This document shows, piece after piece, positions 37,924 to 49,277 of a stretch of 64,000 bases of DNA (position 1 is the stretch's first letter; each line of letters starts with the position of its first letter). Under the pieces are notes generated by a model that was given only the letters and a program-made list of their open reading frames with translations, had not been told where the DNA came from and did no database searches. A program made the position numbers and the translations under genes. The stretch is from Phaeosaccion multiseriatum (lineage: Eukaryota; Ochrophyta, other classes), in NCBI GenBank assembly GCA_965112735.1, contig OZ218960.1, positions 434,001-498,000 on the forward strand. The letters run 5' to 3'.

Positions 37924-40900
37924 ACACACACACACGCATTGGTGCTGCACACTGACCTCGGTACACATCCTTGGCGATGGCGTCACGGGCCTCCCGAGCA
38001 GCAGCGACGGAGTTTCGCTTGGTCACCTGGATAGAAGGTTGTAACAGAGGAGGAGGAGGAGGAGGAGGAGGAGGAGGAGGAGGAGGAGGAGGAGGAGGAG
38101 GAGGAGGAGGACGAGGAGGACGAGGAGGAGGAGGAGGAGGAGGAGGAGAGTCAGGCACAGGAGGGAGAGAACGAAGTGCAAAAATCCATCCCCCCTTTCA
38201 CCTTCACCCTCCCTCCCTCCCTCTCCCCCTCAATCCCTCCCTCCCTCCCTCCCCCTCCTCCCATCTCACCTCCTCCGCCCCGAACATGCTTGTCCGCTGA
38301 GTGAGCACTCGCTCAAGCTCGTCCATATCGAGCCCCAGCAGGGCCGCTGACACTTCCATCGCCTCTCTCGCCGCAGGGGAAATGACGCACACCGCCATGT
38401 TGCTGCGCTTGCGCTCATCGTCTGGTATGGAGAGAGAGAGAGAGGAGGGAGGGAGGGAGGGAGGGAGGGAGGGAGGGGAGGGGAGGAAGGGGGGGACGGA
38501 GAGAGCGAGGGGAGGGAGGGAGGGAGAGAGCAGGAGGGGAGGGGCAACAGAAGGGGATGGGAGCACTTCGAGTTAGTGTTTGAACAGTTTGTAGGGCTTA
38601 CTTTTTTTTCTTTCCCTCCTTCCCTTCCCTTCCTCCTTCCCCCCCTCCCTCCCTCCCTCCCTCCTTCTCCCTCCCTCACCCTGTCCCTCCCTCCTCCTTT
38701 CCCTCCTTCACCCTCTCCCTCTCCCTCTCCCTCCCTTCTTCACCCCTTCCCTCCCCTCCCTCCACCCCTCACTCACCATCCACCGCAAAGTGCACCTGCC
38801 CCAGATGCAGCAGGCCAGACAGAGCGCATAGGAGATCATACTCTTCTGCCTCGTCCATCCCAAGCTCTCCAAGGGTAGCTCGAAGCCTCTCCAGCCCCTT
38901 CACATCGCCGGCCCGGGCGGGTGCCTCCGTGCGTGTGTAAAAGAAGTCTTCAGCGGTCTTTTTAAGCGATAGTTACAGTTACAGTTACAAGGGGGGGGGG
39001 GGGAGGTTAGAGGCCAGGAGACAGATAAGACAGAGAGGGAAAAAACGACAGGGAGAGATAAGAGAGAGATAGAGAGAAAGCAGAGATAGAGGGCAGGGTC
39101 AGCAGCAGGATGACCGGTAGGAGCAGGGTAACCGTCAGGATCAGGGGTCAGGGTCAGGGTCAGGGTCAGGGGCAGGGTCAGGGTGCACACGTAGAGGCAC
39201 TCCCTCCCTCCCTCCCTCCCTCCTTCCTTCCTCCCTTCCTCCCTCCTTCCTTCCTCCCTCCCTTCCTCCCTTCCTCCCTTCCTCCCTTCCTTCCTTCCTC
39301 CCTTCCTCCCTTCCTTCCTTCCTCCCTCCCTTCCTCCCCTCCTCCCTTCCTTCCTTCCTCCCTCCCTTCCTCCCTCCCTTCCTTCCTCCCTTCCTCCCTC
39401 CCTTCCTCCCTTTCTTCCTCCCTTCCTTCCTCCCTTCCTTCCTTCCTCCCTCCCTCCCTTCCTCCCTCCGTCCCTCCCTTCCCTTCCCTTCCTACCATAC
39501 CTTATTCATGAGGTGAAAGTTGGCCTTGAGCTGCACATCGTCGGTGGCCAGCAAGTGGTACAGCACGTGGAAGTTGCGCTCTTTGATGGGTCGGGCCACC
39601 ACCCTAGAGCTCTCTAGCAGCACAGACCGCATCTGCACAGGCGGAGGAGAGAGGTCAGCAACACAAGACAGACATTCAGATAGGGGCCACGAGCATCGCC
39701 TTCTCCCTCCCCATATCTCCCCGTCTCTCCCTCTCTCTCTCTTTGCGTGTCTCTCTCTCTTTTCTTCTCCTCTCTGTGTGTGTTGTGGAACCAGGCGCCT
39801 CCTCCTCCCCCCTCTCCCACCCACCCATTAACACACTACATCCACCCACCTTGAAGCCGAGCATGACGGGGGGCAGGTCCTTCTCCAGCCCGAAGATTAC
39901 TTCCGTGGTGAGGCCGTACCTGCCCCACGGTACAGCAGTTGGTGACAAAGCACAGTACAGCAGTTGGCGATACAGCACACGCATTTCCCCATTTGTCGCT
40001 CTCCACCCGTCTCTCTCTCTACTTCCCTCCATCTCTCTCTCTCACACACACACCCACACCACCGTCTCGCCCACCTGCTGCTGTTGGCGTTGGAGCTCGT
40101 CTTGGCACAGCCGAAGCACTCCAGAAGGTTGGTACATTCAGACACCTTCGCTCCATCTGTACAGGGTGGTGATACGAAACATCAATCACAGTAGACAGTT
40201 GTTTCAAGCCGTGAGCACAGGAGAGATGTAGAGATGGAGAGAGGGAAAGATAGAGAGCCACAGACAGAGAGGGAAAGGAAGAGAGGGAGGGAGGGAGGGA
40301 GGGAGGGAGGAAGGCCGGCATCGGCACTGATGACAAGACAAACGAGCATGCGGACCCGCCCCCTTCCTTCAGCTGCCATCTGCTCCCATCGGTTGCCATC
40401 TCCAGCCTCCCTCCGCCGCCAGTAGCCATCATCGTCATCCTCTCACTCACCCGCTACCCCTGCCCCCCCCACTCTGAGGCCCACTACCCGGTGCCCTCCC
40501 TCCCTGCGCGACGCCAGATGACCGAGTAAGATCTTGCAACTCTCAGTTTTGCCAGAGCCGCTGAGCCCACTGACGATGATGGCCTGGTTTGTGCCGCTCT
40601 CTGCCAGAGACCGAAGCGCGTTGGCACTCACTCTGGTGGGTGTGGTGTGCACGAAGGAAGTTTGGGTCAAACACGTGAGCGTGGGGTTGAGTCAGTCATG
40701 CACAAGGGGTGCGGCTACTTGCTCACTCCCTCCCTCCCTCCCTCCTTCCTTCCCTTCATCCTTTTCTCCCTCCCTCACTCTTCCTCCCTCTCCTCTCCTC
40801 CCTCCCTCTCTGCCCGTGTTGGGTCTCCGTCCATAGGCACCTGTAGGCGTGGGCAGGTAGGTTTGGTCGAAAGTCGTGGTATGCCTGCGGTGATGTATAC

Positions 40901-42066
40901 GGACGGACACACACGCGCACACACAGGAGATAAGTGTGTGTGAGAGAGAGTGTGAGGAGGGGGGGGGGGGGGAGGGGAAGGTGAGAAGAGAGGAAGGGGA
41001 AGAGGAAGAGAGGGAGGGGGGGGGGGAGACAGGGACGGACAGAGACAGATGCCGAGGGGAGGTCCCCACTGTGCCCATTGACCCCATTCATGCCCTGAAG
41101 CTACTGCTGTATCACCAACTGCTGCTGCGGCTGCCACCAGATGAGCGAGTCAACAAGTGTAGTGCCTGCTCTGGCAGCTATCTCTACTCTGCTCTACTCT
41201 GCTCTGCGGTGTCGTATCACCAACTGCCTACCTTCTGCGTCTCCGGGCCGTAGAGGTCGTGCCAGGCGAAGGGGTTGACGGCTATCATGAGCCCCCCTAG
41301 GTCTGTGTAGGGCTGTTGCTGCAGGCTCTGAGCGCGTAGGGTCTCCACCATATCGTCCTCGCTGCCTAACGCCGTCAGCTGAAGGAGGAGGGAAGGAGGG
41401 AGGGAGGGAGGGAGAGAGGGAGGGAGGGAGAGAGGGAGGGAGGGAGGGAGGGAGAGAGGGAGGGAGAGATAGGGGGAGAGAGAGGAGGAGCAGAAGGCGG
41501 TAACAACAAAAGCACAGGGTAGAACGTGAGAATATCACCCCATTCAAAGTGGGACCCACCCGTGCAGCAGCTTGTCTCCCTTCCCTTCTGCTGGAAGTTT
41601 TAGCCCCCTCTACTTCGCCCCCCGTCCCTCTCCGTCCGTTTGCCGCCCGAACCTCCTTCATCCTCTTCTTTCTCTCCCTCTCTTCTCTCTCTCTCTTTCC
41701 CCCCCCCCTTTTTCTCTTTGTCTCTCTTCTCTCACTCCTCCCTCCCTTCTGTGCACACAAGCGTGGCCTACTCTCTCTCTGTCCTCTCTCTCTCTCTGTG
41801 TGTGTGTGTCCCCTCTCTCTCTGATATATGCATAAGTGTTCGACTATCTCGGCAGTCATATGATCTAGAGAGAAAAGGAGACCCAGCTCCGCCGAAAATG
41901 TTCCGACAAAATGCACCTCTTACACACAATTGTGCCACGTACTTCTCTCACCCACCTGTGCATCAGCAGCCGAGGCAATGATAGACGCCTTGCGCTGCAA
42001 TCCGCTCATGCTCATGGCTTCTTGTGCTGTGCTGTTGCTTCCACCTCCTTCTGTTGCTCCTGCCAT
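30784..42066 (-). CDS. Unconventional myosin fused to a C-terminal Tubby domain
   Basis: 24 exons (high-low): 42066-41956, 41378-41232, 40884-40851, 40632-40451, 40156-40075, 39919-39850, 39632-39501, 38957-38777, 38422-38270, 38026-37957, 37787-37660, 37473-37398, 37219-37023, 36802-36724, 36474-35932, 35451-35252, 35070-34697, 34046-33115, 32887-32781, 32408-32324, 32139-31966, 31731-31627, 31476-31379 and 30874-30784. Motor landmarks: GLMIAVNPFAWHDLYG, P-loop GLSGSGKTES (usual GESGAGKTE), switch I NANSSR, switch II VTLVDIFGFE, the actin-binding region ISCIQPNT and converter FGKTRVFLR. Loop 2 holds Gly/Ala runs. A Lys/Arg/Glu/Gln helix follows without clear IQ motifs, then an acidic and Ala-rich linker. 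The Tubby domain starts LECRVVRKRNNILGTN, then FEFFHEDTGLLLASARKNKS with RYAITLNSSFL, ELGALELGAVTVEL, VKNQSVKNCLL, FVMQFGR, and ends FVMDFRHPLSPVQAMGTAIA. Tubby domains bind phosphoinositides, so a membrane-cargo motor is inferred. Confidence 0.88.
31055..31370. repeat. (CCCT)n array
   Basis: Long CCCT/CACTCCCT array in the last intron of the myosin-Tubby gene. In transcript sense it is purine-rich (AGGG) and starts shortly after the donor at 31378. Confidence 0.85.
32412..32660. repeat. (GGGA)n and (GGAA)n arrays in a myosin intron
   Basis: In transcript sense (minus) these are TCCC and TTCC pyrimidine tracts immediately upstream of the acceptor at 32409. They fit the acceptor-side pyrimidine pattern. 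Confidence 0.85.
37538..38147. repeat. (GGA)n arrays in myosin introns
   Basis: GGA trinucleotide blocks at about 37541-37606 and 38049-38147, read as TCC upstream of acceptors in the minus-strand gene. A CA run at 37910-37935 lies between them. Confidence 0.85.
39190..39490. repeat. (CCTT/CCCT)n array after a splice donor
   Basis: About 300 bases of CCTT and CCCT, directly after the donor of myosin exon 7 (39500) in transcript sense, where it reads as GGAA/GGGA. Interstitial GGTCAG hexamers (39137-39180) adjoin it; the same hexamer recurs at 37290-37347 and 18768-18950. Confidence 0.85.
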
Positions 42067-42297
42067 TTCCAACACCAAAGGGCCCTGGTTAAGATAGGCT
42101 TGGAGAGAGACCACACAGCCTCCCTCCACACGACCGGCCTGCCGTCTGCAGAGAGAGTGGCTGTGACTTATCCACTGTTCTCTTTCCCTTTGCTCCCTCT
42201 CCTTTTCACCCCCCCCCTCTCCCTCTTTATACGTGCTTGCGTACGAGGACAAGCGGATTTAGAAGAGAAGGCATTGGGGCATAAAATGGAACTCAAA

Positions 42298-42957
42298 CTA
42301 AATTCTGTCAAATGTACCCCAACCCCTTCCTGGACCAATGCCACTGTCGAACTCCTCATGTTTCCTCTGCGTCCAATATCCTTCTTTCTCTCTCATATCG
42401 AACTCCTCATGTTTCCTCTGCGTCCAATATCCTTCTTTCTCTCTAATATCGAACTCCTCATGTTTCCTCTGCGTCCAATATCCTTCTTTCTCTCTCATAT
42501 CGAACTCCTCATGTTTCCTCTGCGTCCAATATCCTTCTTTCTCTCTGATATCGAACTCCTCATGTTTCCTCTGCGTCCAATATCCTTCTTTCTCTCTCAT
42601 ATCGAACTCCTCATGTTTCCTCTGCGTCCAATATCCTTCTTTCTCTCTAATATCGAACTCCTCATGTTTCCTCTGCGTCCAATATCCTTCTTTCTCTCTC
42701 ATATCGAATTCCTCATGTTTCCTCTGCGTCCAATATCCTTCTTTCTCTCTAATATCGAACTCCTCATGTTTCCTCTGCGTCCAATATCCTTCTTTCTCTC
42801 TCATATGCTCTGAATTAGGGACACCACTCCATAAAAAGTCTCTTAATTTATATGCAATGCAATATGTACACTCTTTTGCTTCTTCCCTGCCGCCCGCTGT
42901 CTCTCCCTCCCTGCTGCGTCCCAACCCAATACCCATACTCCTACCGCATGGTCTCAC
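42298..42957 (-). repeat. 51-bp minisatellite (9 units, 102-bp dimer structure), open in both directions
   Basis: Nine tandem 51-base units between the myosin start (42066) and the pheophytinase-like gene. On the minus strand they encode nine REKEGYWTQRKHEEFD repeats. The 17th residue alternates Ile/Met along the array, revealing a 102-base higher-order dimer. A 219-codon frame runs through from 42957. The plus strand is also open. There is no domain match that I know of. It could be a short repeat protein, an upstream transcribed region of the myosin gene, or a non-coding minisatellite whose period happens to be a multiple of three. Confidence 0.7.
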
Positions 42958-43104
42958 GAGATGAGCATAGAGCGCCCAGTGAAGAGAGAGATTACGTAAT
43001 ATCTATAACGAAGTATCTCATTGCTGTTTAACTTAAATCAATTGGACTGGTACCGCTGTATCACCGCTGTATCACCGCTGTATCACCAACTGCTGCGAGT
43101 TACG

Positions 43105-45329
43105 TTACGCCTTAACTGGTGCTGCCTGTTGAGTGTGCTTGCTCACAAAGCTCCGGACAAGGGGGTTCACAAGCTGGGGTGGGGTGGGGTGGGGTGGGGT
43201 GGGAGGGGGGGGGGAGGTTAGGGGAAGACGAGATAAAGGTGAAGCATAGGAGAGGGAGTCCGGCAGAGAGACAGAGAGGGTCAGAAAGAGAAGCATGGAG
43301 AGAGGGAGGGAGAGAGAGAGAAAGGGTAGAGAGAGAGAGAGAGAGAGCGAGATGAGACAAACCAACACAACCTGACACTGGAGCTGAAACCGTCAGTCCG
43401 TCACTGAAACCGTCCGCCTGTCCTGCTTGCTTACCTGTGGCGCCTCGTCTTGGGGGCAGTGTCCCGCCCCGGGCAGCACGATAAAGTCCTCCACTGCCTC
43501 CTGTGACCCGAAGGCTTCTCTAGCCAGCGCCAGGGGCTCCCACGGGTCCACCTCACCCCACCCAATCACCACGGGCACCTGCAGGCAGGGGGCGGGCAGC
43601 GGGCAGCGGGCAAGGTGGGGATGGATGTGTGTGTACGTGTGTAGGTGAGAGGGGGGGAGAGGAAGAGGGGGGAGAGGGAGGGAGGGGAGGGGGAGAGTGA
43701 TGGAGAGAGAGAGAGAGATAAGTCCAGAGAACAGCTTGCATCCGACGGCACAACCAGACCTGCCCAAAAGCAACAAGTACTATGCCCAAAAGCAACAAGT
43801 ACTACTACACTAAGTGCGGGCTCTAAGAACCAACCTTCTGCTGGGCCAACAGGTCCTCAGGAAGAGGCCCCCCCGAGAACGAAATAAAGTCGAGGAACAC
43901 CTTGACGGCTCCTGTGGTGTGCAACCCAAGCGAAGGAAGGGACAGGGAAGGGAAGGGAGGGGGAGGGAGAAAGAGCGTGTGGTGAGCATCATGCAACTGT
44001 TGGGATGTTGCATCATGGGACCTTTCCTCCCCCTCTCTCTCTCTCTCTCTCTCTCAAAATCTCTCTTATTACACTGCTATCAATCCTCCCTCCGTCCCTC
44101 CCTCTCTACCTGGTGTCAAGCCCGGCTCAAGGATCATCTGCACGAGTTCGTCTGTAACGGCTTCGGGGTCTCCGTAGCATTGCTGCAGAATGCTCTTGAC
44201 CGTCTCCGCCTGAAGGAGGGGCAGTTTGAGTCTCAGTTGGAGAGGGAAAGGTTGCGTTTGAGCTTCACATCCCTCCTTCCTCCCGCCCTTCTTGTTCCCA
44301 TCTTTCCTTCCTTCCGTTCTTCCTCCCCTCCGTCCTTCCCTCACTCCCTCCCTCCCCTCCCCCCTCTCTCTCCTACCTTGGCAACCGAGCCGAAGAAAGC
44401 GGCCCCCAGCGGCGTCTCTCTCAACACGTACTGCAGCGCCTTCACAAAGGGCCTCATCAGCGGCGCCTTCACAAAGCACGAAACGACGCACAAGGATGGC
44501 AGTGGATGGAGGAGGGAGGGAGGGAGGGAGGGAGGGAAGAGCGGTGTTCCGAGAGAGAAGATGGTTACGAACACTTCCACCGCTTCAGAACAAATCCACA
44601 CACCTGTGACTGTCCTCTGTAACTGTCCTCTGCAAGATGGAGCATCGCCCAGCACACACACACAAAAAAAAAAAAAAAACACACACACACACACAGATAC
44701 ACACACAGACACACACACACACACACACACCTGCTTCTCAGTGTGTAGCATGCGCAGAGACACGTTGAGAATGACGATTCCCTTGAAACGCTCCAGAGCA
44801 GCAGAGCCGCTCTTAGCCGCGTCTATGGTGGCCTGCATACCCGCGATGGCTCCCACACTAGTTGGTTGTACGGAGCGGGGGGGGGGGGATCACAATCATG
44901 AGGGCGAAGGAAGCACACGAGGGTTGTCCACCTTCCTGCCTTCCCTTCCGCCCTCCTCTCCCTCCCTCCTCCCCCCCTCCCTGCCTGCCTGCCTGCCTGC
45001 CTGTCTGCCTGCCTGCCCTCATCCCTGCCCTCCCTTCGGCGGTTGGACCCACACACCTGTTGCACACCAAGAAAACAGGTTGCTTGATGACCTGCTCCTG
45101 GAAGTCCAGCAGCTGCTGGCCCCATGTTGAGAAGTTGTACACACCGTTCTTTTCCTTGCGTCGGGAGGATGGATACAGCATGAGGCAATCGGTCAATCAA
45201 ATGAAGGACGGACTTTCTGAGTGGCTTGTTGTAGCCCTCACTGTGTCAATGGGAGAAAGAGAGGCGAACGGAAGAGAGGGGAGGGGGGCTTACCTCCCAG
45301 GGGCCGGGGTCAGGTTTAGACGAGAACCC

Positions 45330-45369
<40 letters not shown>

Positions 45370-46292
45370 TACGAGTGGTGGAGAGCAGGCCGGGATGCGA
45401 GCAAGGCGAACAGGTGAGCGAAAGTATTGGGGCGGGGGGGCAGATGGATGCCTGAAGCAGCGGGATAAGGATGCCCGGTCTCTGAGGTCTCAAAGCTTTT
45501 CGCACGCTGTGTGAGGGCCGTCCGTCCCTCATGCCTCTCCCTCGCCCACCCAGCCACCCACACTCACACTCACCGTATCCGAGGAGGTCGATGGCGTAGC
45601 ACGGCCCATCATGTTGTAGCTCAGCAATGTTCTTCCTAAAGTGATCGGCATTGCCTCCAAAGCCGTGTCTAATGAGCAAGAGGGGTGTAGGGTAGGGGGG
45701 ACGTGCCACATACAGAGAGGGGGAGAGTTACAGAGGAAGGAAGCAAGTCAGTAAGCACCACGCGCGTGACATTTATGGGCACTACAAACTTTGAGAGGCA
45801 ACCGGGCACTTCAGCCACAAGCAACCCGCATGTTGCCTTGTTTTACTCTCCCCGCTCGCTCAGGAAGAGGAAAGGCACAGACGCCACTATCTGACATGAA
45901 GAGCACAGACACCACTCACTTACACGAAGAGCATGGCGGGCCCCGGACTCCCCTCCCCTAAGACCTTGTATCGAATCGTGAAATCCCCCATTGGTCCCGA
46001 CCAGTTCCAGTAGCGGGTCGCCTTGCTCCACTCCTCAGGGAAGTTGTCCACAGCCGCTGCCACGGGAGAGGAGGAGGAGGAAGCCAGAGACATGGCAGGT
46101 CTCTTCCTGCCTACCCGTGCGTAGCTGCTGCTGCTGCTGGTGCTCCATGGTGAACTTCGGCACGCATCTCTCTGGGTGCCCTGCCCCCTTCCACATCCTC
46201 TCTGAGCCAGCAACTGCGGCGCAAGGGAGAACCCGCTACTCTGCTGCACACGCGGGGCCAACAAGCAGAGAGCAGCCAAAGCCACCCGCATA
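43105..46292 (-). CDS. Plastid-targeted alpha/beta hydrolase, pheophytinase-like
   Basis: Ten minus-strand exons (high-low): 46292-45924, 45668-45574, 45328-45294, 45148-45057, 44857-44731, 44466-44377, 44209-44110, 43911-43835, 43578-43435 and 43173-43105. The N-terminus MRVALAALCLLAPRVQQSSGF is a signal peptide ending in an ASAFAP-like SSGF, followed by a Ser/Arg-rich transit region, as in secondary plastids. Hydrolase landmarks: MLFVHGFGGNADHFRKNI, YAIDLLGYGFS, the nucleophile CNSVGAIAG formed across the exon 4/5 junction, WGEVDPWEP (acid), and GAGHCPQDEAPQ (His). DPGPWEVYNFSTWGQQLLDF and CYGDPEAVTDELVQMILEPG resemble plant pheophytinase and related chloroplast hydrolases. The substrate is not proven; a chlorophyll-derivative or other ester is plausible. 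It is divergent from the DUF2993-like gene 166 bases away. Confidence 0.82.
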
Positions 46293-46458
46293 TTTTGTTT
46301 CTTTTTTTTTTCTGCGTGGATTTGGCTTTGCCAGCCACGACGTGGATAAGTCAATGATGGGAGAGGCATCGTCGGCCCACACGTTACTTTTAGGCAGCGC
46401 CGATGGCATCATAAGGGTGTGCACATTGAAAAGCTTCTCCCTTCTTCCTCTTTCCTCG
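46293..46458. promoter_or_regulatory. 166-bp divergent promoter between two plastid-protein genes
   Basis: The spacer contains GTTACTTTTAGGCA (46383-46396), then GATGGCATCATAAGGGTGTG. The same order of words occurs in a repeat at 29605-29570 (minus) and partly at 27233, 58216 and 62641. The TAAGGGTGT word lies about 35 bases before the plus-strand start codon, so it may be a core promoter or initiator element. Confidence 0.4.
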
Positions 46459-47849
46459 ATGATCGCCTGTGCTTTACGAAATCTCCTCCTCCTGCTGCTG
46501 CTCGGCTGCTGCTGTTCGAGCTGTGGAGCTTTTTGCATCAGCGGCAGGAACACCCCCAGTGGCAGCAGCTGGGGCCTGAGGTATCCCCCTCCGTCTCGCT
46601 TCAGATGCTCTTCTCGGACGGTGGCACGGGCTGCTGCCCGGGGAGACATCACAGCTCCCCTCATCGAGAGGTGGGTACATGCTATGCTCCTGCCCCCACT
46701 TCTTCTTTCGCCTCACCCTTTTTTTTCTTCCTTCTCTCTTTTTGCTTCCGTTCTCTCTCTCACCCGTGCTGCCTTCCCTTCCCTTCCCCCTTCCCCCTTC
46801 CCTCACAGTGTGGCAAACCAAGTCATCAAGGTGCTTTTGGCCAACGGGAGGCACAGAGATGTAGAGGTAATGTTGATGAGGATCTCCTGTCTGGCATCTC
46901 ACTTACTTGGATCATCATCACTAAAAGGAAGGAAGAAGTCCGGCCTGAGGCAATCTTGTCATCTTCCACGCCGTCCTTGCTGCGGAACAACCCCCCTCCT
47001 CAGGTCGAGACGAAGGTACAGAGCTCGGGAATGGAGCTGCTGCAGGGGAGAGTGGAGGGGGGGCAGGTTACGGGCAGCAGGTGGCAGAGCAACCTCGGCT
47101 TCACATGTAGAAGGTAAGGACTGACTGACTGACTGACTGATAGCTTGGTTGCTTGATTTATTGATTGATCGATGGCATCTCCCAAGCTCGGATATAAACG
47201 TTGAAGGAGGACTGAGCATTGATGAACTAATTGACTGATCGATTGGGTGACAGACGGAAGGATGGGCAGATACATGGGCGATTGAGAGACTGATTGATTG
47301 GTTGATTGATTTGTGGCAGCATGCCTCCCAAGCTCACATTATAGAAAGTAAGAGAGATTTGACTGATGGAATGATTCAATTGGATGATTGATTGATTGCT
47401 TGATCGATTCAATATATTAAATGGGCTGATGGATTGGTGGCAGCATGGAAGCTCATGCCCTAGAGGCGCCACTCGAGGCGGGCTGCAGGCTGCTCGCGAT
47501 CCTCAAGATCCAGACAGAAACTTGCCTCGTTTGTTTGCCTCTACCTTTGTAGCTGGCTATACATACTACCCCTCACCCCCCCTCCCTTCCCTCCCCTGTC
47601 CATCCCAATCCCATCCAACCCCAATGGCTATATGCGGCCGCTCCCCTGAGCAGGATTGTCGTCAAGGTTAGCGACGTGAATGTGGACATGGGCGCTCTGG
47701 TGCGCCAGAGAGAGCTCCACTTCACTCGACCCATCCTCGGTACAGCGCTCGTCCAGTTCAACCAGAGAGACTTCGGGGCACTACTCACACACCCCTTCTT
47801 GGGTTACATTCCCTCCCCTATGGCGGCAGAAGCAGAAGCAGCAGCAGCA

Positions 47850-47887
<38 letters not shown>

Positions 47888-48377
47888 TTCGGGAAAGGGC
47901 GAGGGGAAGCAGGGTCGTAGTGGTGGAGCTGACGACCATGTCAACGACGACGACGTGCTTTTCACATTTCGCGGCGACGGGGTGAAGATCGATTCCGCCA
48001 GCTCCACTGTAAGGTTCAGTGGCATGTACAAAGGAGAGCAAATCGGGGTGGAGCTCTGCAAGTCACAGGCTGGCGACGGCGGTGAGGAAGTGGATGGGGT
48101 GGACGGTCCGCAGTTGCGAGCCAACGTCACCCCCATGTCAGCGCCCTCTCCCGCTCATCAGCCTCATCAGTCAGCAGACCAGGAGGGCGCCTTGGCGACT
48201 CTTCGGGAGGCGGTGGAGGAGTATTTCAACGGACTGACGGTCGATTTGTTCGGAGTCAAGCTCATCTTCCAGGATCTCACGTATGAGAAGGGCCCCCCTC
48301 CGAATGGGAAAATCGAGCTCGTGAACATTGCCATGGACGTCGAAATTACGAGCATGCCTACCTCGGCGCGCTTTTGA
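46459..48377 (+). CDS. Plastid-targeted DUF2993-like protein
   Basis: Four exons: 46459-46670, 46809-46866, 47004-47113 and 47654-48377, with phase kept throughout. The N-terminus MIACALRNLLLLLLLGCCC is a strong signal peptide, followed by SSCGAF (ASAFAP-like) and an Arg/Ser-rich transit-like stretch. The mature part follows the DUF2993/LmeA pattern: VETKVQSSGMELLQGRVEGG, SNLGFTCRRIVVKVSDVNVD, then LHFTRPILGTALVQFNQRD with FGALLTHP, and a C-terminal beta segment (FGVKLIFQDLTYEKGPPP). LmeA-type proteins bind phospholipid-like ligands, so a role in plastid membranes is inferred. Exon 4 contains an Ala run from a CAG array (47835-47886). Intron 3 has diverged repeats of a GATTGATTGAT and GGCAGCATG block. 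Confidence 0.7.
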
Positions 48378-49219
48378 AGCCCTTGGAGCTCCATCAGACT
48401 AGACGACAGCTCGCGCTCTCTCTGTCTCTCCCTCTCTCTCTCTCCCCTCTCTCTCTCCCTATCTATCTCTCTCGCCCTGCCTCTTCTCTGGCTCCGAGGG
48501 TCTCTTTCTTCGTATTCTTCCTCTTCCACTTCGGACATCGACATCGACACCGACTTGTTCCTCTTCGATATTTCGACATGGATTGATGGATAGAGCAGCG
48601 CCTGGTTGTGCGTGCGTGCGTGGTGAGCAATCAGGCTTTGTTGTTGTTGCTTTCCTTCGGATGGTGGGGACTGCGCCTTCAGGCCTTGTTTCGAACCACG
48701 ATCCACCATCGCCCGCCCCCCCAGCAGCGGCACTGTGACGTGATACACCGGTATCTGTGAGTGCCCGCCCGGGTCGAGCCGCAGCAGGAGGGACAAGACC
48801 AAAGCAAAGTGCAAACATCGCAAGGAAGATGGAGTGGGAGAGCAGCCCCCTTGCTTGATACGGGCCGAAGGGAAGGAGCTGGCGGGGGGGGGCCTTGGGG
48901 TTCCAGGACAGAGGGAGGGATGGAGGGCCCGCCCAGAACCAGGGCTCGTCCAGAGGGAGGAAGGCCAAGGAGACAATCCACCGGCAGCGTGGAGCGTACC
49001 AGGACGGTAGAGCAGGGCAGGGTGGCGAGTAAGAGAGATGAGGATGAGGAGGAGCAGAGGATGAACAAGCGTTACAGAACGGAGGAAGACCCATCGCAGC
49101 ATCGCCTGCGCCTCTGTTGCCAAGAGGTTGTGAGGTGCCTGCCCGTGGCTGTGAAGGGCGAAGCGGTAGAGCGCGGGAAGGGGGGGGGGCGAAGGCGGTC
49201 AAACCAAGATGAACAAGAC

Positions 49220-49277
<58 letters not shown>

